64,000 nt of DNA from an uncultured Desulfuromonadales bacterium. Its GTDB lineage: Bacteria > Desulfobacterota > Desulfuromonadia > Geobacterales > Pseudopelobacteraceae. This document shows positions 50,947 to 60,502 of the stretch, in pieces; positions within the stretch are counted from its first letter, which is position 1, and each line of letters starts with the position of its first letter. Under the pieces are notes generated by a model. The model was not told where the DNA came from and did no database searches. It saw only the letters and a program-made list of their open reading frames with translations. The translations under genes were made by a program, and so were the position numbers. The stretch covers positions 1-64,000 of the forward strand of contig CAIPTY010000087.1 in the NCBI GenBank assembly GCA_903868145.1, read 5' to 3'.

Positions 50947-53900
50947 TTCGGTGTCGCCTGGTACTTGTTCTGGATGTTTTGCATGATGGTCTGTTGTGAA
51001 CCATCAATCTTGGTAGCAAGATCCTTCTGTACATCTTCGAAGTATTCTGAAAGATCGATCCTCGAAAAATCCAGTGCCTGGAATTCGTCTGGCGTAAAGC
51101 CGCGGCAGTTGGGTGCTTCGGGCACACCCCAGCCGCCGTTCGGCTGAAACGATTGAAGTTGCGGTCTTCCCTGTTCATGTATGATCCTCGCCATTTTCGA
51201 GTTGAAGCAGCAGAAACTCTTGGCCTTCTGCACACATCCCACCAGCGGCCATTTTTTATAACAATAGTCCCCCACGTAATGACAATCCTTGGCGGCATTC
51301 TGCATCCCGGTCTGAATGTCACCCTGATCGCAGCCGCTCCCCATCAGCACCTTCATTACTACCAGGACGACTACCGCGATGATGATGGTGGCCGGGTTGA
51401 ACAGGGCAGCGGCATACGCCTGAAGACCGGCACCGATGGCCGATGCTCCTGTAGCACCACTGGCCATGGTTGCGTATGCACCCGTTGCTGCCGCTCCCGA
51501 AAGAGTTGTCGTAGTTCCGGCAGCGGAAACAACTGTCATGGAGGTAACTGCGCCGGTAGCGGTGGTAGATATGGCCGAAATCTGTGCTGCTCCGGTTACC
51601 AGTGCGTTGCCGTAATAGGCGACCTGACCGATTTCATAGGCCATCTGGATACCCTGAACCGCTGTCGAGATACTGGTGCCGGTATCCTCCGAAGCCACCT
51701 TGTCGCTCTCACAGCAGTTGTTGAGGTACCCGACCGTCAAGCCTGGGGGACGGCAACGCGACGCCTTGCCGTTGAAAATGTAGATTTGGCCGAGGCAGTT
51801 GCCATTCGCATCTTTCGGCCCGTCATTCTGAAGCATGGACTCGTCAAGCGTGGTCGTTACCTCAGATCCGGGCGCTCCGGGATTGAAACAGGGGTTCGGG
51901 GAGCACTGCATCTTGCCCTGGTATTCCATGCAAGCGTACTGAGTGCCGAGCGGACAGGTATTGAACCCCTCAAAGCAGCTGTCCTTCTGCGGATTGTAGA
52001 TGCCGGCGCCACTGCAGATCGGCACCGCCTCGCATTTGCCGATGGGAAGTGGCGTATAGGTCGTTCCTGCCGGGCAGTCGTGCTGGACTTCTGATACGCA
52101 CTTGTCGAGCGTGATTGAAAACGTTGTGGTAGCTGCTTGAGAAAAGGCGGCATCCTTGGGACAGGCAACCGGTTGAAGGCACTTGAAGTCAGCCTGGCTC
52201 CAACTGTAAGTGCCACAATTACGGGTCAGCGTAGCCTGGCAGACGTTGAGTGCTGCATCGTAAGCACCATTGGCGCATACCGGTGACGAGAAACAGAGAT
52301 TTGCGGCAGCATCAAAGGAGTAGGTGCCGCAGTCCCTGGTGATGGTTGCCTCACAGAGGTCAGTTGTGGTGTTCAGGGTGCCGTTCGGACAGGAAGGCGC
52401 AAGAATGCATAGCCCGCTGGCGCTGTCATACGTCCCCTGGGTGCAGGTTGGCGTATAAGCAGCCCAACAGACATCCATGTTCGGATCAAAGTTTCCCCCT
52501 GAACAGGTCGGGTTGGTGGCGGAAAGGCACTGATTACCGTTGATGAGAGCCTGACCGGCTGGACAGACCATCTGTGTTGATGACATCGTGAATGAACCGG
52601 ACAACATCCAGGCACTGGCCGGTGAACCGTCTGAGCAATAGCGGTCCATAAAATAGTAACTGCAGTTGCCGACGCTGTCGCATTGTAATGCCGACAGGGC
52701 ATAGCCGGTACTGGTCAGCTCGGTTCTAGTCAAAAGGTTGAGGGGAGACTGAATCGTAATGGCATCAGAGCCAAGACAACAGTAATTGGCAGCAACACTC
52801 ACCTGCCCCTGGGGACCATTCGGGCAGGAAATGCTCACATTGCAGCAGGGGTCGGCATACGACGCGCAGAGAAATGACTTCGGACTGCAGGCGAGCACCT
52901 GTTGCGAGCTGGCATTGGAGATGGCGTCACACTTGTTCGTGACCACGTTGTACGTGGTGCCTGCCGGGCATTCGGGAGCTTTTTCGCAGCGCCCCCGGGA
53001 ACTGTTATAGCTGTAGCCGCTTGGACATGATGGCACGAAGGTTTGAACGCAGAGATTGTAGGTAGCGCTATAGCTGCCATAGGTACAGATCGGCGACCGT
53101 TCGCACTTGCCTGTCGCGCCATTGTAGACATAACCATTGGCAGTGTCGCAGACCGGCATCCAGGCTTTTTCGCACCGATCCTTGGCAGCTATGAACGCTC
53201 CTCCGTCGGTGCATGCCGCCGACTTGACGCACCGGTCATAGGTCGGACTGGCCGGGTTGGCGTCGTAGCTGTAGGTGGCGGGGCAATCGTTCTGGACCAG
53301 CTTTTCGCAGCGGTCGTTATTTGCCGAAAAAGTCCCGTTTTCCGGGCAGACCACGCTCTTGGTACACTTGTCGATAGCGGAGTCCCAGGTGTAGCCGCTG
53401 CCGCAGACGTTCTGGGCCGTGGCCTGGCACATGTCACGGGTTGTCTCCAGAGTAGAGCCAGCCGGACAGACTGGTGCCGTATAGGTTTCGACGCATTCCG
53501 TGGAACCGACCGGGCAGAATTGTCCTTGAGTCGTCTGAATGCAGTTGGCTGTTTCTCCCGGGTCACCGGCATAGCCGTTGTTATTCAGATCCTGACCGCA
53601 CATGATGTTATTGATGGCATTGGGATCAGGTGGTGGCGGAGGTGGTGGTGGCGGTGGAGGGGTGATCGTGCCCGGATCGATGTACGACAGGGCACAGTCG
53701 AGCTTGCCGGGAAACTCTACGATCTGTGAGCTTCTTGTCCCATCGAGACCGCTGGCCCAGATCCCGTCACTCCCCATGACGACTGCCTGCGGGTCCTGAC
53801 CGGAATAGGTGCCGGCAGCCGGCCATTTTGTGAATGAAAGTCCCGATCCGTCAATGGCGTTGAAGCCGACAGGCCCGAACTCTTTCCAGGCGTCGATGTA

Positions 53901-54317
53901 GGTGCTCTTATCCGAGGTTGCTGTCCCCAGATATGCGCCATAGCGCTTGATCAGGAAATCCAGTGTCTGCTGGCTGTCCACGCTGACCGGTTTGGCCGCC
54001 CCGAACTGTCCGAGAGAAAGCATCCTCTTGAGCGAGGCCGTGTCGGTGCCGGTCATCAGATACTCCCGGCTGATGTTCGCCGAGAAGTCGAAATAGATGT
54101 CGGGAAGCGACTGGCTGCCACTGACGGCTGATTTGGCAATGGCGTAGGTCTTGCCGTTGAATTCGGTGAAGAACGCCAGGGCATCGCTATAATGATAGGT
54201 GGTACCGATCGTGATGGTGTCCTGGCAACTGACAACTGCCTGCGCCGTGTTGGTTACCCCGGAGAGGGAGAGCAGGAGAACGGCATAAAGAACTGAATAG
54301 GCGATACGGAATAGCAT
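50943..54317 (-). CDS. traN: TraN-like cysteine-rich mating-pair adhesin
   Basis: An 1124-residue outer-membrane or surface protein. A signal peptide (1-28) precedes a soluble domain (about 29-215), a run of eleven prolines (about 222-232), and two arrays of a roughly 22-25-residue cysteine repeat (about 280-475 and 585-800), with units ending like CP.G..Y......C. A hydrophobic Ala/Gly-rich segment (about 940-1040) and the conserved TraN end FCCFNSKMARIIHEQGRPQL then GFTPDEFQALDFSRIDLSEY follow. F TraN is 602 residues, so this is nearly twice as long, mainly through the repeats. TraN contacts recipient outer-membrane proteins, so repeat changes could shift host choice (inference). Confidence 0.85.
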   Translation of the reverse strand: MLFRIAYSVLYAVLLLSLSGVTNTAQAVVSCQDTITIGTTYHYSDALAFFTEFNGKTYAIAKSAVSGSQSLPDIYFDFSANISREYLMTGTDTASLKRMLSLGQFGAAKPVSVDSQQTLDFLIKRYGAYLGTATSDKSTYIDAWKEFGPVGFNAIDGSGLSFTKWPAAGTYSGQDPQAVVMGSDGIWASGLDGTRSSQIVEFPGKLDCALSYIDPGTITPPPPPPPPPPPDPNAINNIMCGQDLNNNGYAGDPGETANCIQTTQGQFCPVGSTECVETYTAPVCPAGSTLETTRDMCQATAQNVCGSGYTWDSAIDKCTKSVVCPENGTFSANNDRCEKLVQNDCPATYSYDANPASPTYDRCVKSAACTDGGAFIAAKDRCEKAWMPVCDTANGYVYNGATGKCERSPICTYGSYSATYNLCVQTFVPSCPSGYSYNSSRGRCEKAPECPAGTTYNVVTNKCDAISNASSQQVLACSPKSFLCASYADPCCNVSISCPNGPQGQVSVAANYCCLGSDAITIQSPLNLLTRTELTSTGYALSALQCDSVGNCSYYFMDRYCSDGSPASAWMLSGSFTMSSTQMVCPAGQALINGNQCLSATNPTCSGGNFDPNMDVCWAAYTPTCTQGTYDSASGLCILAPSCPNGTLNTTTDLCEATITRDCGTYSFDAAANLCFSSPVCANGAYDAALNVCQATLTRNCGTYSWSQADFKCLQPVACPKDAAFSQAATTTFSITLDKCVSEVQHDCPAGTTYTPLPIGKCEAVPICSGAGIYNPQKDSCFEGFNTCPLGTQYACMEYQGKMQCSPNPCFNPGAPGSEVTTTLDESMLQNDGPKDANGNCLGQIYIFNGKASRCRPPGLTVGYLNNCCESDKVASEDTGTSISTAVQGIQMAYEIGQVAYYGNALVTGAAQISAISTTATGAVTSMTVVSAAGTTTTLSGAAATGAYATMASGATGASAIGAGLQAYAAALFNPATIIIAVVVLVVMKVLMGSGCDQGDIQTGMQNAAKDCHYVGDYCYKKWPLVGCVQKAKSFCCFNSKMARIIHEQGRPQLQSFQPNGGWGVPEAPNCRGFTPDEFQALDFSRIDLSEYFEDVQKDLATKIDGSQQTIMQNIQNKYQATPK

Positions 54318-54322
54318 CTTGT

Positions 54323-56326
54323 TTACCTCGACTGCATCGGCTGCTTCTGGCCGCTCGAACAGATATTGTCCTTACCTGCCAGCCTGAGCGTCTGGATGAC
54401 CGTGGCAGCCTCGGCAAACTCGTTGATGCACTGGCAATCAATGACGATTTCTTCGCCCGGGTCGGCAGGACAGCTGTTGTTGATGCAGGTCTTGTAGAAA
54501 ATGTCGTATGACTGGGCGGGAACACGCATGTCGGTGACATTTCCGGTCGTCGTCACTTGGGTGTCAGTCTTGGCAATGCGTGTTTTGCAGGCCACTTCGC
54601 ATTCCGAAGCAGGGTCCCGTTGCGGAAGATTGATGCTGCCATTGGCAATGTTCCAGCCCGTGGGGCCGAGACGTGGGTCCTGGAAGATCAGATTCGCTGT
54701 GTTGTCGCTGGCAGAGGAGACCACCTTCCCGAAACGGGTTGCCACATCAGAGAAGTCGTATTGCTGACTGCCGCAGACATAGGTACGCTTCTTATGCCAC
54801 CAGTCCCGGCAGATCTTGTTGGTGCCCACCTGGCCGGTGAAATTCTTACAGGAAGGAAGTGGGTTAAAGCCGGTCGGATTGAAGTTCTGGTAGGTCACGA
54901 CACCATCGATATCCTCTTCCTTCAGGCGGCAGTCCGGGTCGTTGGCCAGGGTGGCGCACTTGTCTTCAACGCCTTCGGTGTAGGTATCCTCCTTGAAGTC
55001 GAAGAAATAGCTCCAGTCGAACGAGACACCTTGAGCACCCTTGGCCGGGCAGACAATGCCGGTCTGGACAGAGGTATCAAAACCATTAATGACTCCGTCC
55101 ACCGAAGCCGAAGCGGAATTGCAGCCACCGCCACTCATGTTGTTCATGTTGAACGTGGCGGACATGAGTTGGCCGAGCTTAGCCGGGTCCGGAGTCGAAA
55201 CGGTGACGGTTTTAACGGTATGCCAGCCATCGCCTCCCGGACTGCCGCCGCAGTTGTTGTGGGCTGCTCCCGGTCCTCCCGGGCCTGTATCCAGGTATTC
55301 CAGCTGATAGGTCAGGTCATCGACCTTGTGAACCCGTATGTAAACCAGGTGATCGGTACAGAGTGCGCTGTTCCCTGAGTCGTTGAAGGACTTGGTGGTG
55401 GTATCAACACGACCAGCCCGGTCGACAGTGCAGACGCTTGATTTGCCTTGGGCCTCTCGGGCCGCACCTGAGTTGGAGATCATGTAGTAGAAACTGCTCG
55501 GATCGGATGACTGGGAAATGGCAGCGGAATCCCTGGCTGCGGTCAGTTGCGGCCAGTTGGTGTAGTAACCGGACAGGGTGGATACGGTTGGCGAAGATGA
55601 AAATGCTGAGACACTGGATGCGGCGTTATTGGTCTGGGTGGTAACCTGACCGTAATAGGTGATAGTGGTAATGTCGGTATTGACGTTTGTGATGGTGAAG
55701 GATGTATTGCTGGTATGAACGGCATTGACGATGCCACCGCCGATGTCTTTCAGCACAATGGCGCTGTTGACCCAGACCAGGTTGCTCCCGCAACTGCTGT
55801 TGATGCAATAGCAGCCGCCGAGATCGGTAATGGAAGCCGGAGCCTCAGTGACCCGGCCATCAACATCGGCGGCCCACGTGTAGTATTTGCAGTTGGTCCA
55901 GCTACCAGCATTGCAGGAGATGAAGCCGTTGGCGCAGACCCCTGATACAAGCGACGGTACGGCGTGGACATTGTCGATGGTGCCATCAGTATTGAGATCC
56001 TGACTGACAATGACCTGCTGCAGATCGCCGGTACCTGACGGCTGTATCATCACCTCCAGGAACTTTGCCGAAGATGGAGCATTCAAAGTCGCCGGGAAGC
56101 TGGTAGCGCCGTTCACCGTCTGCATGAGGTTCGAGGAATTGGTCATTGGCAACGAAATGTTGCTGTTGACGGTACTCTTGCTGCCGAATCTGGAGAGCGC
56201 CGTCTGACCGGCATTCTGCCCAGCGGTCTTCCCGTCTACTGCAAAGGCAGACGTGCTACCCAATGACACAGACATCATCAGACTAACTGCGGTATTTCTT
56301 GACCATCTCACGGATTGCATCCTCAT
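54323..56326 (-). CDS. Secreted TraN-related protein
   Basis: A 667-residue exported protein. The start at ATG 56326 gives a signal peptide (about 10-31) and a 44-base overlap with traC. Motifs SWTNCKYYTWAADVDGRV, LGGCYCINSSCGSNLVW and VLKDIGGGIVNAV resemble, as I recall, the N-terminal half of the long TraN of SXT/IncA/C-type systems; the C-terminal half has CEVACKTR and a closing CINNSCPADPGEE motif. The following gene holds the canonical TraN C-terminus. The adhesin function may therefore be divided over two adjacent genes. About 25 cysteines suggest many disulfides. Confidence 0.65.
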   Translation of the reverse strand: MRMQSVRWSRNTAVSLMMSVSLGSTSAFAVDGKTAGQNAGQTALSRFGSKSTVNSNISLPMTNSSNLMQTVNGATSFPATLNAPSSAKFLEVMIQPSGTGDLQQVIVSQDLNTDGTIDNVHAVPSLVSGVCANGFISCNAGSWTNCKYYTWAADVDGRVTEAPASITDLGGCYCINSSCGSNLVWVNSAIVLKDIGGGIVNAVHTSNTSFTITNVNTDITTITYYGQVTTQTNNAASSVSAFSSSPTVSTLSGYYTNWPQLTAARDSAAISQSSDPSSFYYMISNSGAAREAQGKSSVCTVDRAGRVDTTTKSFNDSGNSALCTDHLVYIRVHKVDDLTYQLEYLDTGPGGPGAAHNNCGGSPGGDGWHTVKTVTVSTPDPAKLGQLMSATFNMNNMSGGGCNSASASVDGVINGFDTSVQTGIVCPAKGAQGVSFDWSYFFDFKEDTYTEGVEDKCATLANDPDCRLKEEDIDGVVTYQNFNPTGFNPLPSCKNFTGQVGTNKICRDWWHKKRTYVCGSQQYDFSDVATRFGKVVSSASDNTANLIFQDPRLGPTGWNIANGSINLPQRDPASECEVACKTRIAKTDTQVTTTGNVTDMRVPAQSYDIFYKTCINNSCPADPGEEIVIDCQCINEFAEAATVIQTLRLAGKDNICSSGQKQPMQSR

Positions 56327-58730
56327 AACTCACTCCGCCGTCCACTATTGCCTCGATTTCAGCGATCTCGCTCGCATCAGATGTGAATACGTAATAGGAG
56401 AAGGGATCTACCGCCAGTCTGCCGACGCCGGCACCGAACGGGGTATCCATGAAAATCTCCGAATACTTGGGCTTGTTGCTCTTGGTTGACTTCAGAATCC
56501 GCATGGTGAACTCGTCGTAATCCAGGAGCTTCTCATCCAGTGCCTTCTCGAAGTCAGATGATTCCAGAAAGAACTTGAAGGCCGAGTTATTCCGGATAAC
56601 GTCGCCGACCCCGCCAAACAGTTTCATGTCGAGCACCGACTGGGTGATTATGGTGAAGCTGCCACCATATTTGCGGGCACGGCGGTAACCTTCCTCTATG
56701 ACCTCTTTCAAAGTCGAACTCTCACCGAGGAACTGCCAGGCTTCGTCAAAGACGATCAGCCGTTGATCCGACTTGTCAGAGAGATAGAGATCCTGGGTGA
56801 CAGCATTGATCACCTGAAGGGTAACGACCCGGAATAGTTCCTTGCGGGACTTTAGGTGCTCCAGTTCCAAAACCACAAACTCGTCATTGGAGATGTCAAG
56901 ACTGCTCTTGCCGTTAAAGAAACGCCCAAAGGCCCCGTCACTGCGGAAATCGGCCAGGTTGAAGGCGAGCCGGGAAGCGGCCTCCTTGATCTCGCCACCC
57001 TCCGAGGAGTATTTGTCGAAATTGAACAGGTACTCGTAGACGGTGTCGATTCCGGCATCATTCCCTTCCTGCTGCCAGGCCCAGCGAACCGCTCCCTTGA
57101 TGAGCGTCATCTCTGTCTCGCTGGGAATGGTCTTACCGCTGGAAAAGACCATCTGGGCAACGATGGGAGCGATAACCGGGATGTCGTACTCGGGATCGAT
57201 GATGTTGGTGAATGGGTTCAGACAGACCTGGGAGTCTTCGCTGAAGTCCAGATAGCGTGCGCCGAACAGTTTGGTCATCTTCTTGTAGGAACCGCCGATG
57301 TCAATAATCCGGATCTTCGATTTCATAGCGAAGTAGTTGTAGACCAGATAGTTGATGAAGAAGCTCTTGCCGGCGCCGCTGGAGGCGCAAACCATTGCGT
57401 TGTGGTTGTTTACACCCTTGTTGAAGATGTCGAGGCCGAACAGGTTTCCCTTGCGCCCGGCGAAAAGCATGACCGGCTTGCCCAGCCCGGAGAAATCACC
57501 CTGTACCGGCAGGGTAACGGCGATACTGTCCACGGGAAGGATGTGGTCCCGGTCGAGGGTGTCGATATTGCTGCCGGTGTCGTAGAGACCGAACGGCAAG
57601 GAAGAGATGAACAGGATGGGAAGAATCCCCTTATCCTCCTGCATGACATACCCCTGACCCTCCCAGACCCGTTTGGCCCTGGTCACTGATTCGTTCACCA
57701 GCCACTCGTCGCTGCCGTAGACCCACATGATCGGAATAATCCGGTAGAACTTGGTACCCCGTTCCAGTTCGTCGACCGCCCAGAGGTATTCGTCTTTCTT
57801 CCGAGCCAGCGAGGGGGCGAAACTGCCGACTCCCTGCTGCTGCAGGACCATGTTGCATTTGGTGTGGAGTTTGTTCTTCTGGTTCCGAAGGAGGATATTC
57901 AGGGTAAAGAAGAACGGCGTCCGGATCTGGTCGGAGTCGGTCGCCATGCCCATGATCCCGCCGAAGAGCTGATTGGTCTGGATCGGATTGCCATTCAGAG
58001 GAAAAGCTTTGGGTGTCACACAGCGGAAGTGCCGGTTGTCAAACTTGAGCGAAGTGAAACGTTTCTCAATCTTCGTGGCGAGCAAGACCTGTTTGCGGAT
58101 GACGTTCCGTTCGTCGTAGTGACTGGCATTGTTGGAAGGGTCTTCATTCAGCATGCGCCGCAACCATTCCAGCAGTCGTCCCGGTTCGACTACGACCGGA
58201 GAAAGTCCGGCACCGCGCAAGACCTCCTGGATCGTTCCGAATACCTCTTCCAGGTTTACATGAGCGATCTCTTTCACCGGGAACTTGACCGTGAAAAACA
58301 TCCTGAAGTTACGGATCGGGATGCCGCTCAGGCAGCCAAGACCTTCCACTCCTTCCTGAAAAAAACGGGACACGTTGTCAGAAACATCGCGTACCAACTT
58401 GCTCTCGCGGGCCTTCAGTGAACCATAAGCATCGACCACCGGTTGTACATACGGATCAGCAAACAGGATAAACTGCATGACCGACCCCTCCGGAAGATTG
58501 ACGCGGAAAAGTCCTTCCAGAGTCCTGATGCTGGTTTCCGAGGCAAAAGCCAGGGGAGCGCACTCCCACATCATGCCGAAGGTGTTGTCAGTGTTAAGGT
58601 AGATCTGTTTTTTGGGTTCATAGGCGATCCAGGGGAAGTGGTCGGAAAACTTCTCCCGCTGAGACAGGCGCCGTAATTCGCCCCGGGTAATGCCACCATC
58701 CTTGCCAAAAAGTGCCGACAAAATGCCCAT
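56283..58730 (-). CDS. traC: TraC-like (VirB4-class) pilus assembly ATPase
   Basis: An 815-residue cytoplasmic ATPase that powers pilus assembly. The N-terminal TraC region (about 20-300) includes FPWIAYEPKKQIYLNTDNTFG. Walker A is CASSGAGKSFF at about 446-456, Walker B is LIVFDEAWQFLG near 655, and GSFTIITQSVLDMKL follows, as in VirB4 proteins. The length is close to F TraC (875). It follows traV with three bases between. No defects are visible. Confidence 0.95.
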   Translation of the reverse strand: MGILSALFGKDGGITRGELRRLSQREKFSDHFPWIAYEPKKQIYLNTDNTFGMMWECAPLAFASETSIRTLEGLFRVNLPEGSVMQFILFADPYVQPVVDAYGSLKARESKLVRDVSDNVSRFFQEGVEGLGCLSGIPIRNFRMFFTVKFPVKEIAHVNLEEVFGTIQEVLRGAGLSPVVVEPGRLLEWLRRMLNEDPSNNASHYDERNVIRKQVLLATKIEKRFTSLKFDNRHFRCVTPKAFPLNGNPIQTNQLFGGIMGMATDSDQIRTPFFFTLNILLRNQKNKLHTKCNMVLQQQGVGSFAPSLARKKDEYLWAVDELERGTKFYRIIPIMWVYGSDEWLVNESVTRAKRVWEGQGYVMQEDKGILPILFISSLPFGLYDTGSNIDTLDRDHILPVDSIAVTLPVQGDFSGLGKPVMLFAGRKGNLFGLDIFNKGVNNHNAMVCASSGAGKSFFINYLVYNYFAMKSKIRIIDIGGSYKKMTKLFGARYLDFSEDSQVCLNPFTNIIDPEYDIPVIAPIVAQMVFSSGKTIPSETEMTLIKGAVRWAWQQEGNDAGIDTVYEYLFNFDKYSSEGGEIKEAASRLAFNLADFRSDGAFGRFFNGKSSLDISNDEFVVLELEHLKSRKELFRVVTLQVINAVTQDLYLSDKSDQRLIVFDEAWQFLGESSTLKEVIEEGYRRARKYGGSFTIITQSVLDMKLFGGVGDVIRNNSAFKFFLESSDFEKALDEKLLDYDEFTMRILKSTKSNKPKYSEIFMDTPFGAGVGRLAVDPFSYYVFTSDASEIAEIEAIVDGGVSYEDAIREMVKKYRS

Positions 58731-58733
58731 GCG

Positions 58734-59228
58734 CTATTCCTCCTCGCCGGACGACACCGTGTCGCCCAGCAGCCAGCGCGGCTCATCAACAAAGAAGTAG
58801 ACATAGCGCAGCATGTAAAATTCGTTATCCTGACCGGTGTAGGGCAGAAGCAAGACTCTCATGGTTTTGGGTGGTGCTACGACAGGCGATACAGGCTCCT
58901 TCAACAGCCCGCTGAACTTGTCGAAAAGCGCGGTACGGTACCGGTTGTAGGTACTGTTCTCTTTCGACACAGGATTTAGCGTCCCTTCCTTCTTTGCGTC
59001 GCTGCAGGCACCAGCGGTACTATCCTCAGAGGTGCATTCCTCAGTTGCATGATCCGTTTGAGTTTCTTTGACCGGAAGCACTCCAGAGGCTGATTCGCTG
59101 TACGCTGTCTGGACGGAGACGCATTTCCCTTTACTACTCTCTGGACAACTGAAACTGCTTTCGTAGGGATTGAGCAGGGCGCAACCGCTCATACTCAGCA
59201 TTCCTATGGCTATCAGGATATTCTTCAC
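58734..59228 (-). CDS. traV: TraV-like outer-membrane lipoprotein
   Basis: A 164-residue lipoprotein. The lipobox SMSGC places the lipidated cysteine at 16, followed by the TraV motif NPYESSFSCPESSKGKCVSV. A variable cysteine-containing linker (about 45-85) and a helical end with MRVLLLPYTGQDNEFYMLRY complete it. TraV builds the outer-membrane core with TraK and TraB. It overlaps traB by 4 bases and is followed by traC after 3. Confidence 0.93.
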   Translation of the reverse strand: MKNILIAIGMLSMSGCALLNPYESSFSCPESSKGKCVSVQTAYSESASGVLPVKETQTDHATEECTSEDSTAGACSDAKKEGTLNPVSKENSTYNRYRTALFDKFSGLLKEPVSPVVAPPKTMRVLLLPYTGQDNEFYMLRYVYFFVDEPRWLLGDTVSSGEEE

Positions 59229-60502
59229 TTTCCGCCTCCCTTGACGATCTTCTTGATTTCCAGGTTGATTCCCTCGCTGATGACGAGCGTCACCGGTTTC
59301 GTGGCGCCAACCTCGATGACCGGCATGGTCTGTCGGGCCAATTCCATGTAGAACTTCTGGATCTCCTTGAACCCGCTTGAAAGTCCTGACCCGACTCCAG
59401 ACATGGCAATATCTTTCGGGTCAACGGTTTGGGTGGTACCGAGAGGGCTCACCGACATGGTTGTGGCTGAGGCTTTGATGGCATCGCCAACGCCACCAAA
59501 GAAGCCAGCCAGCATACTTCTGGCGATCATGGAGCCCATCTTCGCCACGACCCGTCCCCGCAGGCCGATCTTGCCATCCTCATCCACGACGAATCCCTTG
59601 ATCTTCTGGTCGACAACCGCCTGCCCCTTTCGGTCGAGGCAGGACAGTGAGACCAGCAGCAGTTCCGCCCGCTCGGTGGCTAGGTTTCCCTTGCCATCGG
59701 CAATCACGAAACACCCTTTGAGGTTCGCCTTGACGCTGTTGGGCAGAACCGCCGGGGTTTTGACTCTGAGCAGAACCGGCACCGGATTACCTTTGGCTTC
59801 CGATGTTGTGGGAGCGTCCAAGCCACTCAACAGGGTCGCCTCCATAAAGGAAGGAGGCAGATAGACCGAACCGATTGCCGTGTCTTTTTTTTTATCATCC
59901 GCTTCAACCTTGGCTGATTTTCCAGATCCGGAGTGGGATACAATAGTGATGTCGCCGATCTCGGTTTCGGGTGGCGATGGCAGCTGGCCAGCAGGCATTC
60001 CTTGCGTTGTGACTGGCAGTGGGGGCAGCGATATATTGCCTTGCGGAATCGGCGGGGGTGGCGGCAATGGTTGCTTGGGCATTACTGTCCGTCCAGAACC
60101 GGCTTTTTGTGATTGGCTCTGTTGTAGTGCCGTGGCGGCAATGCGAGTGTCACCCGGCAGAGAAGGTGATGCACCGGTCTGCATCTGTGGCGGCACCACT
60201 ACGTCACCTTTTTTCTCACGGGTGATCTCATCAAGCTTCTGCTGGAGTTCGGCAAGCTTGTCGTCACGCTTGGCAATCTCTTTCTGGCTTTCAAGGAACT
60301 GTGATTTCTCCAGAAGTTTTGGTTCGATATCCAAAGTAGTATGCTTGGCACTCTTCACCGGTAGCGTAGACTTCCCCCGGTTCATAACCATGCTCCCCAA
60401 TAAATAAACCGCGATAAAAGCACACACGGCACCGCCCCAAACAACATAACGACGCTGGTTTCCACTCAGATTGTTCCAGAAGGAGAGCAGTTTATTTTTC
60501 AT
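59225..60502 (-). CDS. traB: TraB-like (VirB10-class) channel scaffold
   Basis: A 425-residue protein spanning the envelope. One N-terminal membrane helix (about 20-38, VVWGGAVCAFIAVYLLGSMV) is followed by a coiled coil (about 62-95), a proline-rich segment (PKQPLPPPPPIPQG, about 142-155) and the conserved C-terminal domain with GSVYLPPSFMEATLLSGLDAP and LKGCFVIADGKGNL. The two-helix antenna region with Ala/Gly residues is at about 325-350. Usual for TraB in length and order. Neighbours traK and traV form the core complex with it. Confidence 0.95.
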   Translation of the reverse strand: MKNKLLSFWNNLSGNQRRYVVWGGAVCAFIAVYLLGSMVMNRGKSTLPVKSAKHTTLDIEPKLLEKSQFLESQKEIAKRDDKLAELQQKLDEITREKKGDVVVPPQMQTGASPSLPGDTRIAATALQQSQSQKAGSGRTVMPKQPLPPPPPIPQGNISLPPLPVTTQGMPAGQLPSPPETEIGDITIVSHSGSGKSAKVEADDKKKDTAIGSVYLPPSFMEATLLSGLDAPTTSEAKGNPVPVLLRVKTPAVLPNSVKANLKGCFVIADGKGNLATERAELLLVSLSCLDRKGQAVVDQKIKGFVVDEDGKIGLRGRVVAKMGSMIARSMLAGFFGGVGDAIKASATTMSVSPLGTTQTVDPKDIAMSGVGSGLSSGFKEIQKFYMELARQTMPVIEVGATKPVTLVISEGINLEIKKIVKGGGK

